Below, in pieces: positions 44,655 through 55,503 of a stretch of 64,000 nucleotides of DNA (within the stretch, counting starts at the first letter, position 1; every line of letters begins with the position of its first letter). This DNA is from Dendrobium chrysotoxum (Eukaryota; Streptophyta; Magnoliopsida; Asparagales; Orchidaceae): contig CM034304.1 of NCBI GenBank assembly GCA_019925795.1, forward strand, positions 434,001 to 498,000. Direction: 5' to 3'. Made by a program: the position numbers and the translations under genes. The notes under the pieces were generated by a model that had not been told where the DNA came from, made no database searches, and saw only the letters and a list, made by a program, of their open reading frames with translations.

Positions 44655-44980
44655 GTTGTTGTAGTTGTTTCTATTTTCTGTTTGTTATCAGTGTAGTTGT
44701 TTTCTTTTTCTTCCCTTTTTGGTGTTGTCAAAAGGGGGAGACTTTTCTGTGTGTTATGTATTCTATTTTTGCTTACTATTAAATGCCACTGGTTATTTAT
44801 GTTCTCATTTCATTTATGTTTTTTCTATCTTGTTGTTTTATTTATGTTATAATAAAAAAAAAACTGTTTCTTCTCCTCCTATTTAAAAATTAATAAGCTA
44901 CTCTTCTGAGGGGGAGCTAAAGAAGTCAGAACATCTGTCCATCAGAAAATATTATTTGACACCATCAAAAAGGGGGAGAT
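44655..44980 (+). promoter_or_regulatory. Copy E 3' untranslated stretch with two polypurine tracts
   Basis: T-rich non-coding stretch. The functional tract AAAAAGGGGGAGAT lies at 44967-44980 next to the LTR. A second copy, AAAAGGGGGAG, lies at 44730-44740, and CTGAGGGGGAGC near 44907. The main tract context CATCAAAAAGGGGGAGATTG is the Sirevirus hallmark. Confidence 0.85.
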
Positions 44981-46941
44981 TGTTGAAATCTAGGATCCCG
45001 AGCACTTAATTTTGATGGTGACTGAGTACATATAGACTTCCTTTAGATTACAAATGCTTAATCTTTGTATATGAGCACTAACATTTCAGGTCAGATGCAC
45101 ACTGCTCAAGATTACTGGAGACTCAAACCGGGTAGAATAGGATGTTGAAGAGTCTGTAATTTTTTATTTCTTTATTTTTATTTTCTTGAGTCTGCCACAG
45201 AAGCATGCATGTGAAAGGAGCAACCATGCACACACACAGGGGGAGAATTGGTTTTTAAAATGATTAAAATTTTTTTTAAGAAAATCTTACTCTTCAAATT
45301 TGTATCGTACTGTACGATTAATTAAAAATACTCAGGCTAACAGCTAATTTTCAAATGATTAAGTTTACAAACTAATCGTACTGTACGATCCATATCATAC
45401 TGTACGATAAGATATAATTGAGAAACCCTAGCCGCCAGAATAAGTTTGGTAAGTTTTTGAATTTGGTTTTTTGTACTGATCGTACTGTACGATACTGATC
45501 GTACTGTACGATTAATTAAAACTTGCCAAAATTATCTCCCTAATCAGGAAATAAACATTGGTTTCTAATTTATATGTCGATCGTACTGTACGATCCTATA
45601 TCATACTGTACGACTGACAGAGATGATTTCATTCATCCCAGAGATCGTACCAGACGAAACCAAGGTTTTTTGTTCTGTTCGTCCTGGACGATATTCATAT
45701 CGTACAGGACGATACCAAGAAATGAACTGATCGTACTGTACGACTGGTGGAGTGCTGGACTATTATCAGAGACGATTTCCTTCATCCCAGCGATCATACC
45801 AGATGATCCCAAGAAGTTTTGTTTTATTCATCTTGGATGATATTCGTATCGTACAAGACGATATCCTGAAAAACATTATTCATACTGTACGATTCAAGGA
45901 GTGCTGGACGACTGACAGAGACGAATTCTTTCGTCCCGAGGTTCGTCCCACAGTTCATCCTGTACGAACAGTACGAATCAACAGTATCGTCCTGTACGAT
46001 ATACGTATCGTACAGTACGATATGAATAAAATTCGATAACTGTTCGTCTGTACTCGTACTGGACGGAGCTGTAATTGAACTGATCGTACTGTACGATCAT
46101 AGATTGTACTGTACGAACAGAAACACAAAAGTTGAAACTTTTAGGGTTTTCTGAAGCCTGATATAAAAACAACTTAAAATTTTCTTTAGGGTGTTATTGA
46201 TCTATCCTTTAATGTGAGAGCCTTAGAGGAAAAAGAAGGGGATTCGATAGAGAGAAGTTTTTGGAGAGATCCAGGGCTTGAGAGAGGAAGGTGAAGGTGA
46301 GCTTGAACGTGAGGGAGAAGTAGTGTGAGGGGATCACACGGTGGCTCCAAGCTAGCTGCATGCTTTGCTCCTCTTGTGGCTTTGGAAGCTTCAAGAAAGT
46401 TCTCGAGGGAAGAGTCACTTCAAGATAAACATCGCCAAGGTACTCTGCCATCTCCAGGAGGAAGAAAAAGGAGAAGGCCCGCTGCCGTCACCAGGCGGGT
46501 GACATAGCATTTGGTATTCCGCCGCACCGAGGGAGGTGAAAGTGAGTATTGTAAAGGCTTCTCCGCCTTGCTGTGGGGGCAAAAGGAGAGTCAACTTTTA
46601 CTAGTGCAAATCACGGAGTAGAGGACTCCGGGGACTGGACGTAGGTCAACTGACCGAACTACTATAAAAATCTCTGGTGTATTTTTTTCCTGTTTACCGT
46701 ACTTTGCTTTTCATGCTTTTAATTTGTACGTTTATTTGCTTGGTGAAAAATCATTATTTAAGCCTTGTGGTGTAAAATCTAAAATTGAATTATCAATATC
46801 ATCGTTGTAAACATTGTATTTGCTTCCGCACATTATTCGGTAAGTTATATTTTGAAAATACAAAAAAATTAGAACTCTTGTGTAGGGTTAAATTTTTAAA
46901 ATACCAATTCACCCCCCCTCTTGGCGTATCTCGTACATTCA
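44981..46941 (+). repeat. Copy E 3' LTR
   Basis: TGTTGAAATCT to CGTACATTCA, 1961 bp, followed by GGATT. It has the same palindrome pairs and a TATA box (46162-46169) as the 5' LTR, with scattered point differences and one short deletion near the start. The LTR pair could be used to date the insertion. Confidence 0.94.
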
Positions 46942-47549
46942 GGATTCACAAAGGTTTCTCCAAGCAAAGATCAGAGTCATCTTCTCCGTTCATTTTCTCT
47001 CATCTTTTGGGTGTTTTTTATGGGAGGATCATTCGCAAGAAGATCTGGGTTCTATGCCCGCTTCAGGAGGAAGCGATAGAAGTTCAGGTTCTCTACCTGC
47101 TTCAGGACGAAGCGAAAGGAGTTCGGGTTCTCTACTTGGTTCAGGGGAAAGAGAAAGGAGTTTAGGTTCTCCGCCTCACCGGGTCAGTGGAAAGGAGTTT
47201 TGTACAGGCTTCTCCGCCTTATTATGGGAGTAGAAGGAGAGTCACTTTTGTGTTAGTGCAATACCCGGAGGGGAGGCTTCGGGGAGTGGACGTAGGTCAA
47301 GTTGACCGAACCACTATAAAATCTGGTGTGCTCTTTCTGATTATTTTCTGTACTTTATTTTTTTTGTTATTATCTACTTGGGTCAAATCTGTGGTTGATC
47401 TTTTCATTTATGTGTTTACTTGTTTCCTCTGAAAATTATCGAAAAGATTTTTCCCGTTGCTCACAAATTTTTTAACTAACCAATTCACCGCCCTGTTGGT
47501 TAGCCTCGAGACTAGTTCGTCAGGGCTTAGCATCCCTATCAAACTTTTT
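46942..47549 (+). repeat. Copy D 5' LTR, right part
   Basis: Resumes with the duplicated GGATT then CACAAAGG, and carries the 39-41 bp tandem units (about 47045-47165) and the conserved end TCACCGCCCTGTTGGTTAGCC. The terminal CA is decayed to TT at 47548-47549. With 35219-35973 it makes up the D 5' LTR. Confidence 0.88.
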
Positions 47550-47551
47550 AG

Positions 47552-47563
47552 TGGTATCAGGGC
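47552..47563 (+). promoter_or_regulatory. Primer binding site, copy D
   Basis: TGGTATCAGGGC, one mismatch to the initiator Met-tRNA site, two bases after the LTR. Confidence 0.85.
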
Positions 47564-47607
47564 AGGATTCATAAAATATAGTTTTGAAAAACTTTTGAAT
47601 TTGATCC

Positions 47608-49445
47608 ATCGATAACTTTGGTAACCGTAATACTGCTGAAGGTTATTCAATTATATGACTGCCATTATTTGATAACATACCTTTTGATTTTTTGAGAACT
47701 CGTATGTCTACTTTTCTTCAATCTATAGATTATCGCATGTGAATGCTTGTTAAGGATGGCTATGAACCACCTTTTATAATGGTTAACAATGTTAAAACTG
47801 AATTACCTTTTATTGATTGGACTTTTGACGATTGTGACTTAGCCCAACTGAACGCCAAATATTTGAACTATTTTTTTTGTGCCTTAAAATCTGAGGATTA
47901 TACGCTTGTTTCTACTTGTACAACTGGTAAAGAAATATGGGATAGATTGTGCATCACTTATAAAGGTACAACTGAAGTCAAACAGTCTAGGTTAAACATA
48001 TTGCTTCATGACTACGAACTTTTTTGCATGAAACTTACTGAATCTATTTTTGAAATGTATATGAGGTTCACTCAAATTGTCACTTCTTTGCATGCTTTAG
48101 GAAGAGAACTTACAAACTATGAAAAAGTAAACAAGATTTTGAGATGTTTGCCTTCTTTATTTGATGCTAAGATAATTGTAATTACTAAATCGAAAGATTT
48201 GAACAATTATTCTATTGACAACTTACTTGGGTCACTCATTGCTTACGAGTAAGGGGTGTCACTTATTGCTTATGAGCAAGCGGTGAACCAAAGACAGCTT
48301 GATGCAGGTGAGCAGAAGAAGGAGAAAATTATGACACTGAAGGCCAACGATACTGACACTGATTCTTCTGGGTCTGATAGCGATGATGTTGCCTTAATCA
48401 CTAGGCAATTCAAAAGCTTTCTAAGGAAGAAATATAAGAACTTTCAGAAGTGGAACAAGGGTAAGTCCAGTAAAAATTCTAAAGGCTCATCTGATACTGT
48501 TTATTTTGAATGCAGGAAGCCTGGTCACATTAAGGCTGATTGTCCTACACATAAATCTCACCCAAGCAAGGAAAAGGGTGAGGAGAAACCTAAATTCATG
48601 AAGGACAAGAAGAGGGTTCAAAAGGCATTCTGGACAAATTCTGCATTCGACTCCCCTTAGACTGAAGCTGAAGAGGAGGAAACCAACTTGTATTTGATGG
48701 AAGATGATCATCCTGGTCAGTCTGACCAGGAAGAGCTATGTGAGCTTACTTACAATCAATTATTTAAAGTGTCTGATAGAATTCATGCATCGTATAGGAA
48801 GCTTAAGAAAACTCATGCTATCCTGAAACTAGAATTTTTGAATTTATAAAAGGAGCATGATTCTGTAGCTAAAGATCATTCCACACTTGACAGAAATCAC
48901 ATGTCTTTACTCGATGAATTTGATGAATTGAACAAAAAGTATTCTGATCTGATTACTGAGCATAATTCATTAAAAATCTCACATATTTATTTAGAAAGAG
49001 CTTTTAAAGAATTATATAACATGGCATGTAAACTGGAGAGTAGTAATGGAGCATTAAAATTTGAAATTATAAGTCTTAACAAGGAGAATGAATTTTTAAG
49101 AGTAAAAATTAGTACTTTTGAGAAAAATAAAACACCTCCTACTTTTGCACAGTTTTATGCACCTCCACCTTTTGAAGAATCTTTTTCAAAATCATCAAAG
49201 AATGTTTCATTCAAACCTAAGAAGAGGCACTATCTCCCACATAGATTAGTTAACCCTTTTCCTAGGTTAGATATTTTTCTTGTGGCATGTTAGGACACAT
49301 CTCCCACACCTGCATTGTTCACTGTAGTACATATTGGGTGTGGAGGCCCAAATTGCCTCTTTCATAGTGCAACACACATGCATTACATTCTGCTTTTCAT
49401 AAGAAGGAACTCAAACCAATTTGGGTTCCAAAATCTGACATTTGA
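47608..49445 (+). pseudogene. gag, copy D, broken
   Basis: The start codon is lost: ATC at 47608 where other copies have ATG. Stops occur near 47656 and 47741 (TGG-to-TGA) and later. A 27-bp in-frame tandem duplication (48232-48285) doubles the SLIAYEQ segment. The first CCHC (YFECRKPGHIKADC, near 48504) is intact. A 1-bp loss near 49265 shifts the frame before the second CCHC. The UBN2-like core, coiled coil and FAQFYAPPPFE segment are recognisable. It is a pseudogene. Confidence 0.85.
48232..48285 (+). repeat. 27-bp in-frame tandem duplication in copy D gag
   Basis: Units 48232-48258 and 48259-48285 differ at four positions (one unit has a TAA where the other has CAA). The duplication is therefore not very recent. 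It is absent from C, E and G. Confidence 0.85.
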
Positions 49446-49456
49446 TGATTTTGTAG

Positions 49457-51060
49457 GTGTGCTCTCACACAAGACCTCGTGAGAGCATGGGGTACCTTAA
49501 CAGCGGATGTTCAAGACACATGATTGGAGATGCAAATCAGTTCATATCGCTGGAGGCCAGGTTTGGAGGCAAGGTTACACTTGGAGATAACACCACTAGG
49601 AGGGTGGTTAGTTCAGGTATAATTGGAGATTCTACGAATTTTATGATTGACAATGTTCTGCTTGTAGATGGACTGAAACACAACCTGCTGAGCATCAGTC
49701 AACTCTGTGACAAGGGATACAACATCAAATTCCTCCCCACTTGCTGTATTTTAAGTTTAATTGACAAAATTATTTTATAGGGATAAAGGATCAGTAGTGT
49801 TTACATGCTGGATGTAAATTGCTTTAAAGATGATGTTTCAATTTGCTTAAAAACTGTTGCTGACGAGTCTTTGTTGTGGCACAGGAGATTATGTCATGCC
49901 AGTATGGAAACCCTTAGGAGAGTCACCCAAAAAAACTTAGTTAGAGGTGTCCCCAAGCTTATGTTCACCAAGGACCACCTGTGTGATGCCTGTTAATTAG
50001 GGAAGCAAGTCCAGTCCTCCTTTCCCTTTGTTAAGGACATTAGCACCTCTAGACCTTTAGAAGTCCTTCACATGGATCTCTTTGGACCCATTAGCACTGC
50101 CAGCTTAGGGGGGAAAGTCTATGGTTTTGTGATTGTTGGTGATCACTCGAGGTTCACTTGGATTAAATTTTCGATGTATAAATCTGAGTCATTTGATGAA
50201 TTTAAGTCCTTCTCCACTTGGACTCAGAGGAAGTTAGGTTGTGAGATTTTGACTATTCATAGTGATCATGGTGGAGAGTTTAAAAATGTGAATTTTGGAA
50301 TTTTCCGTGAGGAGCAAGGTATTAGTCACAATTTATTTCAGCTCCTAGGACCCCTCAGTAGAACGGAGTAGCTGAAAGGAGGAACAGGACCTTAGTGGAA
50401 GCCGCTAGAGCCATGCTTGCTGAGTACTCACTTTCAAAATACTTTTGGGATGAAGCGGTGAACACTACCATTTATGTGCTGAATAGGATGAATGTTAGAT
50501 CCAATTTGATCAAGACACCTTATGAGATCATTAAGGGTAGAACTCCAAACCTGTCCCACCTCCATGTCTTTGGCTGTAATGTTTTCATTCTGAACAATGG
50601 GAAATCATCCTTAGGAAAGTTTGACCCCAAATCTGATGAAGGAGTGTTCTTAAGCTATTCTAGTGTGGGGAAATCCTTTAGGGTGTTTAATAAGAGGACT
50701 TTAGTGGTGAAACAGACAACTCATGTGGTGTTTGATCAATCTAATCCTAAGGTGACTAGAGTTGAGGAAGAAGAAGAGGTAGGGGAGATTACCCAATGGG
50801 TAAAAAATGCAAATCTTGAGGAAAGGGTATAACCTTAAACCACTTTGCGTAGAGATTGGAGATATTCTTTGAGTCATCCTAAAGAATTGATCTTAAGAGA
50901 CCCTTCTAAAGGTGGTAGGACTAGGCATGGACTTAGGAAGGAAGTAAACCACCCTACCTTTATCTCAATGACTGAACCCACCAACATCAATCAAGCCCTC
51001 TCTGATGAATTTTGGATCTTAGCTATGCAAGAGGAACTTAATCAACTTATAAATGCTTGA
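49457..51060 (+). pseudogene. pol remnant (protease and integrase only), copy D
   Basis: Follows TTGTAG (49451-49456). The protease Asp is changed: YLNSGCSRHM instead of YLDSGCSRHM. The integrase has WHRRLCH, LCDAC, HMDLFGP and HSDHGGEF. A 2-bp insertion near 50333 shifts the frame before the Glu, and stops lie at 49780, 49996 and 50832. After MQEELNQL the sequence jumps straight to INA stop, the extreme pol terminus. This removes about 1.45 kb, the whole RT and RNase H. The copy can provide no reverse transcriptase. Confidence 0.87.
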
Positions 51061-52945
51061 CTCAAATGACTACTAATTTTTGATTTGTCTATTTTTCATT
51101 CTATTTCTGCTAGGTAGTTGTTTGATTTGATTATATGTTTTCTGTTGAGTTTTATTTTTTTGCTAGTTTTCATTTTGATCTTATTGTTAGTTTGATTCGA
51201 ATATTTACTTTGATGTGATTTCCTACATAGTTTTTACTTACTGTTTTATGCTTTTCAAAATTCGATCACTGCTCGCTACTGCTGTTAAACTGGATTTGTG
51301 CTGAATTTTTTTCCTTATTTTTTGGTTTGGAAGCTTGTAAGCAGTTATTGATTCCACTGGATCTGTTAAAGGGAAGAAATATTGATGATTGTTTCTTTTC
51401 CTCTAACTCCTTTAATGGTGTATTGTTTCTTTTGGATAAAAATCTTCTTCAAAATTAAAAAGTTAGTTTTTGAAATAGTTCCTACAATAATCTACCTCAT
51501 ATAAATAGTGTTTCAAAGTTTTGAGTCATTGTTATGATTTTCTGAACCAAGTGATCGCACTTATCATACGATGTATGGTTCTTATTTTGTGAATTACTCT
51601 TCCTTATTTTGGAGAGCGAGCTTTGACATATCTTATGTCTAGAAGGTAATTTTACAACTAAGATTCTTTAATAATTTTGAGAGGGAGAAGGCCTACAAAA
51701 GATGCGCAAAGAGCGCCAAAATAAAAAGAGGCACAAAATTAGCCCAAACTGAAAAGATGCGTATTGTCGCCAAAAATTGAAAGAATACACAAAGGGTATT
51801 AAAAATTAAAAGATACGCAAAGCGCCAAAAAAATTGAAAAAAAAGGGACACAAAATTAGCCCACAAAGAAATAGGCTTTCTTTCCTTTCAGATCTTTAAA
51901 TATCTTAGAAAAATCCATGCACCCTTAATATTTTCAAAAGCTTGAGACGAAAAATCATGATTTCTGATTTCTTACTTTGTAATACTATTATATCAGATAT
52001 TTTTCTAGAACGAGGCTTGAAAGGATCTCCTTTCAATTCTAATTCCTTTCTTCTGAATTGGATTTTGGTTTTGAAAGGAATTTGCATCTATAACGTGTCC
52101 GAGGTAGGAGTTACGAAAGTCAATTTTCCAACTTTTTCTGGATTTCAACGCTGTCGATTGTCTTCTTATAGGTTTTGGATTCAAAATCAAGGGAAAATTC
52201 TGATTTACTGGAGCGGATTGACTCAAAAAAAATCTTCAAGTTTTATTTTCTCTATTTTTTATTTTTTATTTTGTTGAATATATTTTCTGGATCCCTGATC
52301 TTTCTTTTCGATCCTCCATCTTTTTCACTATTTCTTCACATTGTCCTGGACGACCCCAAAATCATCCTGGATGATACTCTTCATCCTGGACAATCTATAT
52401 ATCGTCCTAGACGTTCCATTCAAATCGTCCCCACTCTAATTAAATGACTGAGTTACATCAATTTTTTGTGATCGTCCAGGATGATCCTCACATCATCATG
52501 GACGATATGAGCCATATTTCTTGATCCTCATCAAACGGCTAACAATGCGCCAATTATTATTCATCGTCCTGGACGATCCACCTCATCGTCCTAGATGATC
52601 CACGTGTCAGCAGTTGGATGATTCAAATTTAGCCCGTCCTATGTATTTATTGCATATCGTTCCGGACGATCCACCTCATTCTCCTGGATGATATTTTTCA
52701 TCAACGGTCGTCCATCTTGACTCCTCGGGACGATCGCTTGTCTCTAATTGTCCTAGACGATCTCTAATCGTCCCGGACGATTTGACTGCCTGTTTTAACC
52801 AATCATCCTTGCCGTCATAATTACTCATATCGTCACGGACGATCCTACGATCGTACGGGATGATCCGGCCGAATTCTATTTAAACAGCCAATTTCTTTAG
52901 TTTTCTTCACACCTCTCCTTCCTTACCGCCTCTCTTGTGTTTCTA
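51061..52945 (+). other. Copy D spacer between pol and ORF2
   Basis: Non-coding. Homologous, in inverse orientation, to 4222-6153 of copy A. It includes the direct repeat with GCGCAAAGNGCGCC-like cores (about 51690-51870) and the palindrome module (52340-52864). No supported ORF. Confidence 0.75.
52340..52864. promoter_or_regulatory. Paired 15-bp palindromes upstream of copy D ORF2
   Basis: Decayed ATCGTCCNGGACGAT units. The last pair, 52829/52850, keeps the exact 21-bp step and lies about 80 bp before the ORF2 ATG. It matches the arrays in A and C. Confidence 0.78.
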
Positions 52946-54057
52946 ATGGCTGGTGGAAAGAGATCTAGGCATCAAGGTACAAGCTCCTCCCGAGGAAATG
53001 TCGATCCCCGCTTTCCAAATGCAGCCGATCAGGCTACTTTCCAATGATATCTTGAAGTTAGGATCACACAATCCAAGATCGTCAACCCCCGCACTCTTAC
53101 CTACCCTATCCTAGATCTGTTTGCGCATACCTCCCTCACCTTCATCCTTACGCTGGCATTCCCATTTAGTACTGAACTTCTCTGAGTCTTTTTCACCAAT
53201 CTTCGCATCGCCGCTGACTACTCCACCCTTCACTTATTTGTTAATCAGTGGCATGTAGAACTCACCGCCCAGCATTTTCACCATATCCTTCAACTCTCCG
53301 TCACTGGAGACAAACTCCATACCCTTGTTTCTGATCTAGATTATGATTGGAGTGTCGCCAATCACTTCCTTAGAAATACCAACGCCCCCTACCATGATAA
53401 TGCCTGCACTTCCCTCCTTAAGGATGCTGGTACCATTCAATATGTCCTTCGTTCCTCCATCATCCCAAAGGCTGGGGACCGCATTCACATCACCCCTTTA
53501 CTTTCTCTGACCACCTATTACATCATGGCCCACTGGGAATTCAATGCTACTGATCTCCTTTTCCGCTATATCGAGCAGCTCACTACCATTAGGGATCCGA
53601 GCCATAGACGATGCCTAAATCTAGCTCTAGGACACATCATTACGTATGCTCTGGAAACAAAATACGATCTGCAATATCGAGTCCCTGCCAATGTCCCTCC
53701 TTCCTACTTCACAAATAATTCATTCCATGTACTCCACAGTACCCGACTACATCTGGAGCCCTTCGAGGATCGTACTGCACCTGATGCCTAGATGTTTAGG
53801 AGGAAGAGGAAGAAGCTGTTCCTGTTCCTACTGCACCTGATGCACCTGCTCCCCTTCGAATTGCATCCCCTTTTGATCATCTGGTGCAGCGGTTCGACTA
53901 GTAGGCGGCCCATTTTGATTCTTATGTTGCTGTCTAGGAGCAGTAGCAAACTTTGGATCTGTAGCGCTTCAATGACTACATTGCTTAGCAGCAACAGTAG
54001 CACGACAAGGACATTGCTTGGTTTGGAGCACACTTCGCTGCCATTCACAGTCACTTT
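52946..54057 (+). pseudogene. ORF2 (env-position ORF), copy D, 3' end lost
   Basis: ATG at 52946 (MAGGKRSRHQG). The core blocks NPRTLTYPILDLFAHTSLTF, DYDWSVANHFLRNTNAPY and IIPKAGD are present. Stops occur near 53046 and 53182, and a frameshift near 53790 in the acidic linker. It ends after a readable FAAIHSHF segment, where it fuses directly to mid-LTR sequence at about 54058, losing the proline tail, the polypurine tract and the LTR start. It is a pseudogene. Confidence 0.78.
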
Positions 54058-55503
54058 CGTCCTGGATGATATTCACATCGTTCTGGACGATCCAGTGAAA
54101 ACAGAAACCCTAATTAGGGCGACCAAGTTAAGTTTGTTTAATTAAGCCGATCGTCCTGGACGATCTATCAATCGTATAGGAAGATAAGCTCAAATCAGAA
54201 ATTCTCAGCCGCCATATATAGTTAGGAAAGTTTTTATTTTTAGAGATTTGATCTGATCGTCCCGGACGATACGTGTATCATCCTGGACGATCCATTACAA
54301 TTATGCCTAAATTAGTCTGGTGATTAAGGAAAGTAATCAAGGTATGATTGATTCGATCATATCATCCTGGACGATCGCAGGATCGTACGGGATGATGTGT
54401 CAAAAATCCTGACCGTCCAGCATGTTTCATCTGTACATCCAGAGCAGTGATCCGGATGATTTTGACACTTTTTAAACTAATCGTACAGGACGATAGCAAT
54501 ATCGTCCTGAACGATCAAGTCATTTTTAGGTCGCCAGCACAAGTTCGTCTGGACGACCAGAGCGGTCTTCTGGACAAAATTCCTGAATTTACACTAATGG
54601 TCCCGGACGATTGCATAATCGTACGGGAAGATTTGAACAACTTTTTCTACTAATTGTCCAGAAGAACCAGATCGTCCAGGCTGAAATAGGTGATTTTGAA
54701 CTGATCGTACAGGACGATCTAGCGACTATATTGGCCGGTCAATTGAGATTTCGGGCAAATTTTGAGCCCTCCTATAAAAGATCCTTTTCTTCCAACAAGA
54801 AAAATCTTTTGCCACTTTCCTTTCCAGAGAAACCTTGAGAGGGAGAGAGAGCTTGGGAGAGAGAGAGAGGATCTTGTGAGGGGGAGTTTGTGAGGGATTC
54901 ACAAAGGTTGATCCAAGCAAGGATCAGAGTCGTCTTCTCCGTTCGTCGTCTCTCGTCTTGTTGGTGTTTCCTGTGGGAGGATCGTTCGCAAGAAGATCCG
55001 GGTTCTCAACCCACTTCAGGAGGAAGCGAAAGGAGTTCAGGTTCTCTGCCTGCTTCAGGAGAAAGCGAAAGGAGTCCGGGTTCACTGCCCGCTTTAGGAG
55101 GAAGGGAAAGGAGTTCAAGTTCTATGCCCCACCGGGTCGGTGGAAAGGAGTTTTGTACAAGCTTCTCCGCCTTGCTATGGGAGCAGAAGGAGAGTCACTT
55201 TTGTGTTAGTGCAATACCCGGAGGGGAGGCTTTGGGGAGTGGACGTAGGTCAAGTTGACCGAACCACTATAAAATTTGGTGTGCTCTTTTTGATTATTTT
55301 CTGCACTTTATTTTTTTTGTTATTATTTGCTTGGGTGAAATATGTTGTTGATCTTTTTGTTTCTGTGTTTACTTATTTCCGCTGCAAATTATCGAAAAGA
55401 TTTTTCCCGTTGCTCACCAATTTCTTAAATAACCAATTCACCCTCCCTCTGGGTTAGCCTCGGGACTAGTTCATCAGGGCTTAACATCCCTATCGAACTT
55501 TCA
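54058..55503 (+). repeat. Copy D 3' LTR, 5'-truncated
   Basis: Starts at the LTR position equivalent to 60028 of copy G and runs to GAACTTTCA. It has decayed palindrome pairs (to about 54720), a TATA box (54773-54780), GAGAGA leader and three 39-bp units (about 55005-55120). It is followed by CTAAA of the array. Confidence 0.9.
54773..54780 (+). promoter_or_regulatory. TATA-like box, copy D 3' LTR
   Basis: TATAAAAG in GCCCTCCTATAAAAG, same position as in A and G. Confidence 0.62.

Larger units (their letters stand above)
35974..46941 (+). mobile_element. Copy E: complete family 2 Sirevirus-type element
   Basis: Plus-strand element of 10,968 bp with both LTRs (1966 and 1961 bp), primer site, gag, pol, short spacer with palindromes, ORF2, two polypurine tracts and a perfect GGATT duplication. 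It is the reference copy for family 2. gag has two nonsense codons, pol several plus a 1-bp deletion, and ORF2 two stops, so it is not autonomous now. It sits inside the LTR of copy D. Confidence 0.94.
35219..55503 (+). mobile_element. Copy D: family 1 Sirevirus-type element, internally deleted, hosting copy E
   Basis: Plus-strand element in the CCCTAAA array. Parts are a 5' LTR lacking its first 350 bp or so and split by copy E (35219-35973 and 46942-47549), primer site, gag, protease and integrase, spacer, ORF2 and a 3' LTR lacking its first 250 bp or so (54058-55503). RT and RNase H are deleted. The end of ORF2, the polypurine tract and the 3' LTR start are deleted too. After the final TTTCA comes CTAAA of the array. 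No left duplication can be recognised. It is a non-autonomous relic. Confidence 0.85.
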
